Source of the DNA: an uncultured Endomicrobiia bacterium | GTDB lineage: Bacteria > Elusimicrobiota > Endomicrobiia > DTEH01 | Assembly: GCA_937928765.1 (NCBI GenBank) | Contig: CALFVX010000017.1 | Span: 1 to 64,000 of the forward strand | Length of the DNA stretch: 64,000 nucleotides | Direction of reading: 5' to 3' | Shown: positions 50,481-60,747 of the stretch, piece by piece | Numbering within the stretch: position 1 is the stretch's first letter | How the letters are laid out: every line of letters begins with the position of its first letter | Translations under genes and position numbers: made by a program | The notes under the pieces: generated by a model | What the model was told of the DNA's origin: nothing | Seen by the model: the letters and a program-made list of their open reading frames with translations, nothing else | Database searches by the model: none

Positions 50481-51500
50481 ATGAAACAAATTCCAAATAA
50501 ACTCTACGAAAAATTTGTTCTAAGATTAAAACCTATATTAACTTTATTGAATAAAACAAAAAAAGTTATTGTAAGCATATCTGGCGGTCCTGATAGTATG
50601 TTTTTGTTTTTTTTAACATATAAATTTTCATTGAAAAACTATTTTAAAATAATTCCCGTATATATAAACCATAAAGTTAGACCAAAAAAAGAAATAGAAG
50701 CCGAAATTAAAATAATAAAAACTTTCTGTAAAGAAAAAAATTTAACTCTTATAACAGAACAAATAAATCCTAGAAAGTTTGATGAAAATACATTAAGGCA
50801 ATTAAGATATGAAAAAATTTTGGAAATCTCTAAAAAACAAAACTGTCAATTAATTTTTACAGGACATACCCAAAATGATGTAGTTGAAACTTTTTTCATA
50901 AATTTATTAAGAGGTAGTGGAGTAAAAGGTCTCTGCAGTATAACACCAATAAGAGAAATTGAAAAGTCTAAAAAAAAATTTTATATAGTCCGTCCAATTA
51001 TTGATATAAAAAAAGAAGAAATTATTAGAGTTTTAAAAAAACAGAATATCAAATATGTAACAGATACTACGAATTTAAAACTAAAATATACTCGAAATTT
51101 TTTAAGAAGAAAAATATTGCCATTATTAAAAAATATAAATTCAAATTTTGAAGATAATATTTTGTCAACAATAGAAATTCTAACACAAACAAACAATTTT
51201 GTTACAAAATATGTAGAAGAAAAAATTAAAAATTTTGTAGTCCAAAAAAATTCTTGTATTTATATTGACTTGAATAAATTTTTAATGTATAATGATTTTA
51301 TAAAAAAAGAGAGCTTATATAGAATCATTTCTGAAATTGCTTTAAAAAGAAATTTAAATTTTCAGCTAGGATATAAGAAAGTTGTTAATCAAGTTATAAA
51401 CTTTTTAAATAGTAAGAAAAACACTTTAGATATTAATAAAAATTTAAAGTTAAAAAAATCTAATAAAAAACTTTATATCATTATTTGTGAAAAAAAATAA
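50481..51500 (+). CDS. tilS: tRNA(Ile)-lysidine synthetase
   Basis: VIVSISGGPDSMFLFF; FTGHTQNDVVETFFINLLRGSGVKGLCSI; RNFLRRKILPLL. Confidence 0.92.
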   Translation: MKQIPNKLYEKFVLRLKPILTLLNKTKKVIVSISGGPDSMFLFFLTYKFSLKNYFKIIPVYINHKVRPKKEIEAEIKIIKTFCKEKNLTLITEQINPRKFDENTLRQLRYEKILEISKKQNCQLIFTGHTQNDVVETFFINLLRGSGVKGLCSITPIREIEKSKKKFYIVRPIIDIKKEEIIRVLKKQNIKYVTDTTNLKLKYTRNFLRRKILPLLKNINSNFEDNILSTIEILTQTNNFVTKYVEEKIKNFVVQKNSCIYIDLNKFLMYNDFIKKESLYRIISEIALKRNLNFQLGYKKVVNQVINFLNSKKNTLDINKNLKLKKSNKKLYIIICEKK

Positions 51501-52008
51501 ATTAAAAATTCTAATCACAGAAGAAAAAATTATAAAGCAAGTATCTTATCTTGCCAAAAGAATATCTAAAGATTATAGAAGGAAAGGTAAACTTTTAATA
51601 GTAGGAATTTTAAAAGGTAGCATGATATTTTTAAGCGATCTTGTAAGACAATTAGAAATTGATTGTGAAATAGATTTTATTTCAATTCGTTCTTACGATG
51701 GAAAAAATTCATCTGGGGTAGTGCAGTTAATACTTGACTTATATGACAATCCTGTCGGCAAAAATATACTTATTGTTGAAGATATTGTCGATACCGGAAG
51801 AACATTGAAATTTTTAAAAGAAAATCTTTTAACAAGAAAAGCAAAATCAGTAAAAATTTGTGTCCTTTTAAACAAAATTGGTAGAAGAAAAACAAATATA
51901 AAAATTGATTATAAAGGTTTTGATGTCCCTAATAAATTCATCGTTGGTTATGGTCTTGATTATAAAGAAAAATATCGTAATCTACCATATATTGCTAGTA
52001 TAGATTAG
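51487..52008 (+). CDS. hpt: Hypoxanthine phosphoribosyltransferase (GTG start)
   Basis: GKLLIVGILKGSMIFLSDLVRQL; ILIVEDIVDTGRTLKFL; FIVGYGLDYKEKYRNLPYIA. Confidence 0.94.
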   Translation: MKKNKLKILITEEKIIKQVSYLAKRISKDYRRKGKLLIVGILKGSMIFLSDLVRQLEIDCEIDFISIRSYDGKNSSGVVQLILDLYDNPVGKNILIVEDIVDTGRTLKFLKENLLTRKAKSVKICVLLNKIGRRKTNIKIDYKGFDVPNKFIVGYGLDYKEKYRNLPYIASID

Positions 52009-52064
52009 TTTTTCTTCTTTTTATATTTTTAGAAATTTTTAAAAAATTTGGAGAATGTTATATT

Positions 52065-53870
52065 ATGAAAAAAAACGAATTAAAATCATTAATTTCATGG
52101 ATATTAATATTTTTTTTAATCTTTTTATTCATCCGCGGATTAAGAGAATTGCAAGTTGAAAAAGAAATACCATATTCTGAATTTAAGATACTTCTAAAAG
52201 AAGGTAGAATATCTGAAGTAAGAATTAAATCTGATATAATATTTGGAAAATACTCTGATGAACAAAATAAAATTGTACAATTTAAAACATATCGTGTATT
52301 AGAAGATACAAAACTTATAGATGAGTTAGAAAACAAAAATGTTAAGTTTGCTGCGGTTGGAGACAAAGGAAGCTGGATATGGTCAGTTCTATTAAATTTT
52401 GGTCCTGTATTATTAATTTTTTTATTATGGTATTTATGGACAAAACAACTACAATCCGGCGGCAAACAAGCTATGATGTTTGGTAAATCGCGTGCAAGAT
52501 TGTATGTTGGAAAAAATAAAAGTGATGTTACATTTAAAGATGTAGCAGGTTGTGATGAAGTTAAAGAAGAATTACAAGAAATTATAGAGTTTTTAAAAGA
52601 TCCGAAAAAATTTCAACGTTTAGGTGGAAAAATACCAAAAGGTGTGTTATTATATGGTCCTCCAGGTACTGGAAAAACACTTCTAGCAAAAGCAGTTGCA
52701 GGTGAAGCAGGGGTGCCATTTTTTTCTGCTTCTGGTTCAGAATTTGTAGAAATGTTTGTAGGAGTTGGAGCATCGCGTGTAAGAGATTTATTTGAACAGG
52801 GAAGAAGGTATGCTCCATGTTTGTTATTCATTGACGAGCTTGATGCTGTAGGAAGACATAGATTTGCAGGTATTGGTGGTGGACATGATGAACGAGAACA
52901 AACTTTAAACCAACTTCTTGTAGAACTTGACGGCTTTGATACAAAAGAAGGTGTGATATTAATTGGTGCAACAAACAGGCCAGATGTATTAGATCCTGCA
53001 TTGCTTCGTCCAGGAAGATTTGATAGACACATTGTTGTTCCTGTGCCTGATATTAAAGGAAGAGAAGAAATTTTGAAAGTTCATTCAAGAAAAGTAAAAT
53101 TATCAGATGATATTAACTTATCAATTATAGCACAGAGAACGCCTGGATTTGTAGGAGCAGATATTGCAAATTTAGTAAATGAAGCAGCTTTGCTTGCAGC
53201 AAGGAAAAATAAAAATGCAGTTGATATGTCAGACTTTGATGAAGCAATCGAAAAAGTGATGGCTGGCCCTGCAAGGAAATCTAGAGTTATCTCTGAAAGA
53301 GAAAAAAAGATTATCGCTTACCATGAATCAGGTCATGCCTTGGTAGCAAAACTTACACCTGGATGTGACCCTGTACACAAAATTTCTTTAATTCCGCGAG
53401 GCCCTGCTTTAGGATATACACTACAACTTCCTGCTGAAGATAAATATATAATTTCAAAACAAGAGTTGTTAAACAAAATTTCAGTATTATTGGGTGGAAG
53501 AACTGCAGAAAAAATTATATTTAATGATTTTACAACTGGTGCACAAAATGATCTTTCAAAAGCTACAGAAATCGCTACAAAGATGGTTACAGAATATGGT
53601 ATGTCTGAAAAAATTGGTCCTTTGACATTAAGAAAACGTGAAGAAGAAATTTTTTTAGGTCGTGATTATTTAACCCGCGAGAAAATGTATTCTGAAGCAA
53701 CTGCAAAACTTATTGATGAAGAAATAAAAGATATTATTGAAAAATGTGAACAAAGTGTTGAAAAATTGTTGTCAGAAAATATTAAAAAATTGCATAGTTT
53801 AGCACAAAGAATTATTGAAAAAGAAGTTCTTGAATCACAGGAAATTGACGAAATTATTGCAAATAATTAA
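52065..53870 (+). CDS. ftsH: ATP-dependent zinc metalloprotease FtsH
   Basis: [42 protein letters not shown] motifs. Confidence 0.98.
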   Translation: MKKNELKSLISWILIFFLIFLFIRGLRELQVEKEIPYSEFKILLKEGRISEVRIKSDIIFGKYSDEQNKIVQFKTYRVLEDTKLIDELENKNVKFAAVGDKGSWIWSVLLNFGPVLLIFLLWYLWTKQLQSGGKQAMMFGKSRARLYVGKNKSDVTFKDVAGCDEVKEELQEIIEFLKDPKKFQRLGGKIPKGVLLYGPPGTGKTLLAKAVAGEAGVPFFSASGSEFVEMFVGVGASRVRDLFEQGRRYAPCLLFIDELDAVGRHRFAGIGGGHDEREQTLNQLLVELDGFDTKEGVILIGATNRPDVLDPALLRPGRFDRHIVVPVPDIKGREEILKVHSRKVKLSDDINLSIIAQRTPGFVGADIANLVNEAALLAARKNKNAVDMSDFDEAIEKVMAGPARKSRVISEREKKIIAYHESGHALVAKLTPGCDPVHKISLIPRGPALGYTLQLPAEDKYIISKQELLNKISVLLGGRTAEKIIFNDFTTGAQNDLSKATEIATKMVTEYGMSEKIGPLTLRKREEEIFLGRDYLTREKMYSEATAKLIDEEIKDIIEKCEQSVEKLLSENIKKLHSLAQRIIEKEVLESQEIDEIIANN

Positions 53871-53888
53871 AGAAAGTAAATTTTAAAA

Positions 53889-54464
53889 ATGATTAAAAAA
53901 ATTGATAAAGAAAAAATTGAAAAAGCAGTAAAAGAGATTTTGTTAGCAATAGGAGAAGATCCTGACCGTGAAGGATTAAAGAATACTCCAAAACGTGTTG
54001 CAAAATTTTATGAAGAAGCCTTATCTGGATATTTTCAATCTCCTAAAGATATACTCACTGTATACTATGAAACTGAAGAATATTCAGAGGTTGTTTTAGA
54101 AAAAAATATACCATTTTATTCTATTTGTGAACATCATTTACTACCTTTTTTTGGAAAAATTCATATATCTTATATTCCTAACAAAAAACGACTTTTAGGA
54201 ATATCAAAACTTGCCCGTTTAGTTGAATTATTTTCAAAGCGGTTACAACTACAAGAAAGGCTTACTAAACATATTGCTGAAACAATAATGCAAAAAGCAA
54301 AACCTTTAGGTGTAATAGTTGTATGTGAAGCTGAACATTTGTGTTTATCAATGCGTGGTGTTAAAAAACCTGGACATAAAATTATAACTTCTTGTATGCG
54401 TGGTATATTTTTAAGAGACTTGCGTGCAAGAATGGAAGTTTTAGAGTTGATTAAAAATACTTAA
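53889..54464 (+). CDS. folE: GTP cyclohydrolase I
   Basis: SICEHHLLPFFGKIHISYIPNKKRLLGISKLARLVELFSKRLQLQERL; CEAEHLCLSMRGVKKPG. Confidence 0.97.
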   Translation: MIKKIDKEKIEKAVKEILLAIGEDPDREGLKNTPKRVAKFYEEALSGYFQSPKDILTVYYETEEYSEVVLEKNIPFYSICEHHLLPFFGKIHISYIPNKKRLLGISKLARLVELFSKRLQLQERLTKHIAETIMQKAKPLGVIVVCEAEHLCLSMRGVKKPGHKIITSCMRGIFLRDLRARMEVLELIKNT

Positions 54465-54469
54465 TTTTT

Positions 54470-55312
54470 ATGAAAATTGTTGGTATTATTAATATCACTC
54501 CTGATTCTTTTTATGATGGTGGAAAATATTTAGAGTTATTTAATGCGATGAAACACGTAGAAAAGCTTATAGAAGAAGGTGCAGATATCATAGATATTGG
54601 TGGTGAATCAACTCGTCCTGGAAGCAATCCTATAACTGTAGAAGAAGAAATAAACCGAGTTATTCCAATAATCAAAGAAATTAAAAAAAATTTCCCAAAG
54701 ATAACTTTATCTATTGATAGCTATAAATACGAAGTTGTTAATCAAGCGATTGATTTAGGAGTAGAAATCATAAACGATATTTACGCATTAAGATATTCAA
54801 AAAATATTGTCGATTTACTTAAAAAATATAAAAATGTAAAGATTATTCTTATGCATATGAAAGGAACACCACAAAGTATGCAAATTAATCCTCAATATCC
54901 AATTGGTGTAGTAGAGGAAATAAAAGATTTTTTTTCTGAAAGAGTAGAGTTTATGCTACAACACGGAATAGAAAAAGAAAGAATTATTCTTGACCCAGGT
55001 ATAGGTTTCGGAAAAACTACACAAAATAATATAGAAATTTTAAAAAATTTAGAAAAGTTCAAAGAGGTAAAAATAAACACTACTTATTTTTCTTTTCCAC
55101 TTCTTATAGGACTTTCAAGGAAAAGTTTTATTGGCCGTATTTTAGGTTCAGAAGAAAGTCCTCTTGCACCTGAAGAACGCTACGAAGGGACAATTGTTCT
55201 TCATACATATTGTATTTTAAAGAAAGTTGATTACCTAAGAGTGCACGATGTAAAACCTGTCAAACAAGCAATAAAGTTGTTAGAACCAATTATCGGATAT
55301 TTAAAAAATTAG
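54470..55312 (+). CDS. folP: Dihydropteroate synthase
   Basis: GIINITPDSFYDGGKY; DIIDIGGESTRPGS; ILDPGIGFGKT; GLSRKSFIG; RVHDV. Confidence 0.96.
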   Translation: MKIVGIINITPDSFYDGGKYLELFNAMKHVEKLIEEGADIIDIGGESTRPGSNPITVEEEINRVIPIIKEIKKNFPKITLSIDSYKYEVVNQAIDLGVEIINDIYALRYSKNIVDLLKKYKNVKIILMHMKGTPQSMQINPQYPIGVVEEIKDFFSERVEFMLQHGIEKERIILDPGIGFGKTTQNNIEILKNLEKFKEVKINTTYFSFPLLIGLSRKSFIGRILGSEESPLAPEERYEGTIVLHTYCILKKVDYLRVHDVKPVKQAIKLLEPIIGYLKN

Positions 55313-55476
55313 TTTTGTTTTTTTGCACAAAAATTATTTAGTTTTGTTAATCCAACAGCATAGTTAAATAAAATCAAATTTTGTCAGAATATTATTTTTT
55401 AAATTAAATATTTATTACCAAAGATGCATAATTTAAGAATATTATATTTTTGAAAAAATATATATCCTATATTTTT

Positions 55477-56067
55477 TTAAACACTTTCTTCTAACATCTT
55501 CTGTCTTGCTTTAGTAAAAAATTCTATTGCTTGGGGCAATCTATAGTCTGGATATGTCCAATCCAAAGTCTGAAAATTTTTGTTTTTATACAACAAAGTA
55601 ACTTCTGCAAATATACCTTCTTCTAAATACACCCTGTGTGAGTAATTTTTTGTAGAAAAAAGAACAAGCTTTGAGCCTTCAATATATCCAGAATCTATGT
55701 TTACCTTACGATTTTTATTTTCATCTGAAAAAATTTCTGTTTCAATTTCGTTAGTTAAAACTTTTATTTTATAAATATCTTTTGCATAAATCACAGGTGA
55801 AAAACTTATCCAATAACGAAAGATTTCTTCGCCCATTTCATCTTTATAATAATCTGTAGTATCAAACTTTATAACCTTACTTTGTAAGTCAACTTTTAAA
55901 AATATTTTTAATTTTTTACTAAAATTTTCTTCAATTATAGAATTTATATTCCTTGCAATAGAACTTAAATCTTCATAGTTATAATTAAACTTCTTAGCAC
56001 AATATAAAGAGTTAAATAATATTCCACAGATAATTTTTATTTTATAATCTTTTTTTATAATGCCCAT
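55477..56067 (-). CDS. Hypothetical protein
   Basis: 196-codon ORF, no antisense competitor; family not recognised; contains Cys-poor, DUF4416-like ending unclear. Confidence 0.55.
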   Translation of the reverse strand: MGIIKKDYKIKIICGILFNSLYCAKKFNYNYEDLSSIARNINSIIEENFSKKLKIFLKVDLQSKVIKFDTTDYYKDEMGEEIFRYWISFSPVIYAKDIYKIKVLTNEIETEIFSDENKNRKVNIDSGYIEGSKLVLFSTKNYSHRVYLEEGIFAEVTLLYKNKNFQTLDWTYPDYRLPQAIEFFTKARQKMLEESV

Positions 56068-56169
56068 TTTTTAAGAAATATCAAAATATCCAATATTATT
56101 TCAACTATTGATTATAACTAAAAAATTTCTTATTTAAAAATTAAATTTAAAACTAAAAATTTTTATTTT

Positions 56170-56787
56170 ATGAACCAAAAAACAAAAATTGATGACAACT
56201 CATTGGTTGATCTTGTAAAAAAAGGTGATATCTCTGCTTTTGAAGAACTTATAAAACGCTACGAAGACAAAATTTATTCTTTAGCATACAGAATTTTAAA
56301 TGACAAAGAAGAAGCATACGACGTATTACAAGAAACATCAATCAGCGCATTTAAAAATATAAACAAATTTAAAGGTAAATCATCATTTTCTACCTGGATA
56401 TACAGAATTGCGTTGAACTTTGCCTTGATGAGAAAAAGAAAACAAAAAAGTTTACTAAAAAAGGCACAAATCGTCGAACCAGAGAATGATGATAAACTAC
56501 CACAATTTACTGAAATTTCAGAACAAAAAAGTATAACTGATTGGTCTGAAAATCCTACACTTAATTTAGAAAATGAAGAATTAAGAAATTTGTTATTAAA
56601 CTCTTTAAACAAATTACCGCAAAAATATAGAAATGTATTAATTTTGAAAGAACTTGAAGGTAGATCTGTAGAAGAGGTGGCAAAAATTCTGGGTATCTCA
56701 AACTCTGCAACAAAAACACGTCTTCATAGAGGAAGACTTTATTTAAGAGAACTATTAGATAAATATATCTCACAAGGATATTTTTAA
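56170..56787 (+). CDS. ECF-type RNA polymerase sigma factor (RpoE/SigW-like)
   Basis: Region 2 (FEELIKRYEDKIYSLAYRILNDKEEAYDVLQETSISAFKNINKFKGKSSFSTWIYRIALN) and region 4 (LPQKYRNVLILKELEGRSVEEVAKILGISNSATKTRLHRGR). Confidence 0.95.
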   Translation: MNQKTKIDDNSLVDLVKKGDISAFEELIKRYEDKIYSLAYRILNDKEEAYDVLQETSISAFKNINKFKGKSSFSTWIYRIALNFALMRKRKQKSLLKKAQIVEPENDDKLPQFTEISEQKSITDWSENPTLNLENEELRNLLLNSLNKLPQKYRNVLILKELEGRSVEEVAKILGISNSATKTRLHRGRLYLRELLDKYISQGYF

Positions 56788-56826
56788 CAAAATTTTAAAA
56801 ATCTTAGTTTAAGGAGTAGAGGATAA

Positions 56827-57096
56827 ATGATAATAAGATGTAAAGATATTATTGACTTGTTATCAGACTTATACGAACATAAATTAGAACAAGAACTTGA
56901 AGAAACTCTTATGGAACATATTTACGAATGTAAAAGATGTCTTGCAATGTTTCATACTTTTGAAAAAACTCTATATTTATTGCATAAAGTAGAACCACAT
57001 GTGAAACTTGAAAGAAAGAAAAAAAATGATTTTCATAAATGGTTAAGAGTAGAAATACGGCGTATAACAATAAAAAGATATTATAAAAAATTCTAA
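56827..57096 (+). CDS. Zinc-finger anti-sigma factor-like protein
   Basis: HxxxCxxC (HIYECKRC) immediately downstream of ECF sigma. Confidence 0.8.
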   Translation: MIIRCKDIIDLLSDLYEHKLEQELEETLMEHIYECKRCLAMFHTFEKTLYLLHKVEPHVKLERKKKNDFHKWLRVEIRRITIKRYYKKF

Positions 57097-57114
57097 AATT
57101 TTTAGGAAAAAATT

Positions 57115-57444
57115 ATGTCATTAAAACCATATGAACTTGTAGAAAAAATTGTTTTTTTTGAACAACAAAAAGAAGATGAAATAATGAAATTTAAAGAGGA
57201 AAAAACAAAAGAATTAGAGTTATATGAACAACAATTACAAAAAATTTGTGACGAAAAAATAAAAAATTATAAAAATTTGTTAGAAAAAAAATTTTTTGAA
57301 GAAGTAAAAAATTATACTCTTACAATAGAAAAAGATTTCCAACAAAAAATTGACATATTTTTAAATAAAATAAAATCTATAGAAAAAAATTTTGACAGCA
57401 TTGTAGAAAAAATAGACATACTTAAATATTATGGCAATAGATAA
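57115..57444 (+). CDS. V-type ATP synthase peripheral stalk subunit-like (H/G) protein
   Basis: Coiled-coil, Lys/Glu-rich, overlaps start of subunit I. Confidence 0.6.
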   Translation: MSLKPYELVEKIVFFEQQKEDEIMKFKEEKTKELELYEQQLQKICDEKIKNYKNLLEKKFFEEVKNYTLTIEKDFQQKIDIFLNKIKSIEKNFDSIVEKIDILKYYGNR

Positions 57445-59392
57445 AATTAAAAAATCTGTATTTTTGATACCACAGGATATTTATGAAGAATTTCTTTTAG
57501 AGTTAAAAAAAATTTCCGCAGTAGAAATTATCCCTCAACAACAAACAACTTCTAAAAATTTGATTGAAGAAAAATTCTTAGGTTATTCTTATAACACAAT
57601 TAAATTGCTCATCACAAAATTTGAATCTATAATTTCTTTATGGAAAAAATATGATACCAACACTAATATAAAGATAGATACACAAATATTTATATCTAAC
57701 AGTTTAGAAGATGACTTAGCTGAAATAGAAACTATTTTCTCTGAAATAGAAGAGATAAACAAAGAAATAAAGTCACTTCAAAACATATCACAGAAAATAG
57801 AAACAAAAATTTCTCTATTAAAAAATTTTTATGGAATAAATCTTAAATTTGACAAACTTAAACAATTAAAAAATATAAAATATTATTTTCTAAAAATTGA
57901 TAAAAAAAATTTAGAAAATTTTTTAAAAGAAACTAACAAAACAGAAACTATTTATGTATGGGTACAAAAAAAATTAAAAGAAACTATTTTTTTGTTTGTT
58001 TTGTTGCACAACGAAATAAATGAAAAATTTTTAAACATTTTAAAAAAATCTGAAGGACAGATTTTAAACTTGCAGGAAGAAATTTATCATTCAACTATTG
58101 AAGAAGAAATAAACTTCCTTCAAAAAGAATTTGAAGAAAAACAAAAATTGTTAATAGAAAAAAAAGAAAAAATTACAAAAATTTTTGAATCCAACATTCA
58201 AAAAATTTTAAATCTCTACTATCAGATCTTAGAATTACAGGATTTTCTTTCTGTTGAACAAACAGTTTATAAAACAAAATATCTAAAAATTATATGTTGC
58301 TGGATACCACAAAAGTTCATAAATAAAGTTAAAAATTTAGCAAGTAAATTTAAACAAATAAATCTTCTTTTTTTTGATCCACAAAAAGATGAAGATGTGC
58401 CTGTTGTTCTTAACAATAAAAAAGTAATTGAACCTTATGAGTTTGTTACTACATTATACGGATATCCAAAGATAGAAAGTATTGATCCTACGGAATTTCT
58501 TGCACCTTTTTTTACTATATTTTTTGCTTTATGTTTAAGTGATATGTTTTATGCTATTTTAATGATTCTTCTATGGTTATTTTTGAAAAACAAAGTTGAA
58601 AAAAATTCTGAATATTATAAATTTATACAATTATTTAAATATCTCGGTTTAACATCTATAATTTGTGGATTGTTTTTAGATAGTTTTTTAGGATTTAGTA
58701 TCATAAAAAACTTTAGGTTTCCTTTAAACCTAGCAATCTTTGATCCTTTAAATCGACCTATTGATATGTTAAAATTTACATTTTTATTAGGTTTTATACA
58801 AATCATTTCTGGTTTACTAATAAGTTGTATAAAAAGTTTTAAAGAAAAAGAAATTTCTTCTGGGATTGACAATCTTAGTTGGGTAGTATTTATAGTAGTT
58901 TTTTCTCCTTTAGTATATAAACTTTTTTTTCCACAAGATGTTGATTACAAAATATCAAATATTTCAAGCAAGGTTAGTTTGTTTATTTTTATTTTTATAA
59001 TTATATATCAATCTCGTAATATAAAACCTATTTTTTTAAAACCTATAAATATTTTTGTTAAAGCATATAATACAATTGGTTATTATGCAGACATTTTGTC
59101 CTACTCAAGAATTTTAGCTTTAGCGTTAGCATCTTCTGCTATTGCTCAAACTATAAATCTTCTTGTCTTAAGGTTATTTAATGCTGAACTTTTAGGCATA
59201 AAGTATGTAGAACCAATTTTAGCACCTATAGTTTTCATAGCAGGACATCTGTTTAATTTTGTTATGAGTGTATTAAGTGGACTTGTGCATTCGGCAAGAT
59301 TACAATATTTAGAATTTTTTTCAAAATTTTTTGTCAGTGGAGGAAGAGCAATAAGGTTGTTTTCGCCTGTAAGAAAATTAAATGCAGATTGA
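57431..59392 (+). CDS. ntpI: V/A-type ATP synthase subunit I
   Basis: Coiled-coil N-terminus; PTEFLAPFFTIFFALCLSDMFYAI; YYADILSYSRILALALASSAIAQTINLL; GHLFNFVMSVLSGLVHSARLQYLEFFSKFF. Confidence 0.93.
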   Translation: MAIDKIKKSVFLIPQDIYEEFLLELKKISAVEIIPQQQTTSKNLIEEKFLGYSYNTIKLLITKFESIISLWKKYDTNTNIKIDTQIFISNSLEDDLAEIETIFSEIEEINKEIKSLQNISQKIETKISLLKNFYGINLKFDKLKQLKNIKYYFLKIDKKNLENFLKETNKTETIYVWVQKKLKETIFLFVLLHNEINEKFLNILKKSEGQILNLQEEIYHSTIEEEINFLQKEFEEKQKLLIEKKEKITKIFESNIQKILNLYYQILELQDFLSVEQTVYKTKYLKIICCWIPQKFINKVKNLASKFKQINLLFFDPQKDEDVPVVLNNKKVIEPYEFVTTLYGYPKIESIDPTEFLAPFFTIFFALCLSDMFYAILMILLWLFLKNKVEKNSEYYKFIQLFKYLGLTSIICGLFLDSFLGFSIIKNFRFPLNLAIFDPLNRPIDMLKFTFLLGFIQIISGLLISCIKSFKEKEISSGIDNLSWVVFIVVFSPLVYKLFFPQDVDYKISNISSKVSLFIFIFIIIYQSRNIKPIFLKPINIFVKAYNTIGYYADILSYSRILALALASSAIAQTINLLVLRLFNAELLGIKYVEPILAPIVFIAGHLFNFVMSVLSGLVHSARLQYLEFFSKFFVSGGRAIRLFSPVRKLNAD

Positions 59393-59546
59393 TTAAAATA
59401 ATAAATTGAAAAATTAAAAAGTGCTAAAAAATAAAAAATCTAAAAGCAAGGCATCATCTTTTAAATGCAATGACTATTTTATTGCAAAAATTTTTTTCAG
59501 ATTTTTTTACTACATTACACCATTTATGTTTTGTTAAGTTTAAAAT

Positions 59547-60239
59547 ATGAAAGATGTTTTTTATGATAAAAAGTTTTCTTTTTTATCACTTTTAAAGTTG
59601 CCTATTTTAAGAGGTCCACTTAAAGGATATAAATGGGTAGTTGGAAGTTGTGGAAAATTGTTGAGATTTTTAACTTCAACTTATGAGTATGGATTGACAA
59701 AATGTTTTGAAAGAATGCTAAAAAAAGGTGATATTGTTTATGACATAGGTGCTCATGTTGGGTATTTTACACTTCTTGCTTCTGTACTAGTAGGAGATGA
59801 AGGTAAAGTTATTGCGTTTGAACCTTCTTTAAGAAATTTTTTGTTTTTAAAAAAGCATATAAAAATTAATAAATTAAAAAATGTTATCTGTTTAAATGTT
59901 GCAGTTTCAAATAAAAGTGCAAAAAGTTTTTTTAAAAAAGGTTATGGAATATAGACAGGAAAACTTGCAGAAGGTGGTGAATACGAAATAAATACAGTGA
60001 GTTTATATAACATAGTTTTTTTAGAAAAATTCCCCCCACCGGATATAATAAAAATAGATGTAGAAGGTACAGAAATTTTAGTGTTAGAAGGTGCAAAAAA
60101 GGTTTTAGAAGAAATGTCTCCAATATTGTTTATAGAAATAAAGGAATTTGATAAATCTACTGAACTGTTAAATAGGTTAGGATATAAATTACAACCTATA
60201 AAAGGGCATAATGAGTTGTTTTTTGCATATAAAGTATAG
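59547..60239 (+). pseudogene. FkbM-family methyltransferase interrupted by one in-frame TAG
   Basis: GDIVYDIGAHVGYFTLLASVLVGDEGKVIAFEPS ... KKGYGI*TGKLAEGGEYEINTVSLYN...PPDIIKIDVEGTEILVLEGAKKVL; both ORFs are in the same frame (59997-59547 = 450 nt). Confidence 0.82.
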
Positions 60240-60402
60240 TCATCAAATATAATTGAAAATCTTTTGGTATGGCCAAAAATTTTTATATCTAATAGCAAAA
60301 TAAATCCTTAATCTACTCAATAGACAGTACTAAATTATTTGAATAGATATCCATATATACAGCTTCTAAAAAGAGATTTAACAAAACTTAATATACAAGG
60401 AT

Positions 60403-60678
60403 GGCAAAATTATTATAGTTTATCTATTCATAGTAATTCTTATTGTTTTAGTTGTATTTTTAATAAGTATAATTATCTATTTAGTTTCCATATATAACCA
60501 ACTTATACAACTAAAAATTAGCATTGACAAATCTTTGCTAAATATAGAATTCCTTGAAAAATGACATTACGATGAAATACAAAAACTTATAAAAGTTTGT
60601 AATAGAACAAATTCTAGATATCTTTTTTTCAAATTTGTAGGATATAAAGAGAAAGAGTTGTTTAAAGCTTTAGCATAA
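60403..60678 (+). pseudogene. LemA-like remnant with in-frame TGA and no start codon
   Basis: IIIYLVSIYNQLIQLKISIDKSLLNIEFLEK*HYDEIQKLIKVC...KFVGYKEKELFKALA*. Confidence 0.5.
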
Positions 60679-60747
60679 TAAAAAGGTTCTTCTGAGATAA
60701 AATTTGTATTTACTAAATAAAAATTTTCCAATTTTAATTAAAAAATT

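Noticed and set aside
52058-53032. Minus-strand ORFs (135, 78 and 139 codons) across ftsH
   Set aside because: Antisense shadows of the strongly conserved ftsH coding sequence.
59480-59506. TGCAAT/ATTGCA inverted repeat upstream of the FkbM pseudogene
   Set aside because: Six-base arms with no associated gene logic; expected by chance.
59942-60298. 118- and 63-codon minus-strand ORFs
   Set aside because: Antisense to the second half of the interrupted FkbM gene, whose sense frame has clear FkbM motifs.
60562-60564. TGA read as Trp (recoded genome) to rescue the LemA frame
   Set aside because: TGA serves as a normal stop elsewhere (e.g. pyrF/dnaX ATGA overlap), and the LemA frame also lacks a start codon.
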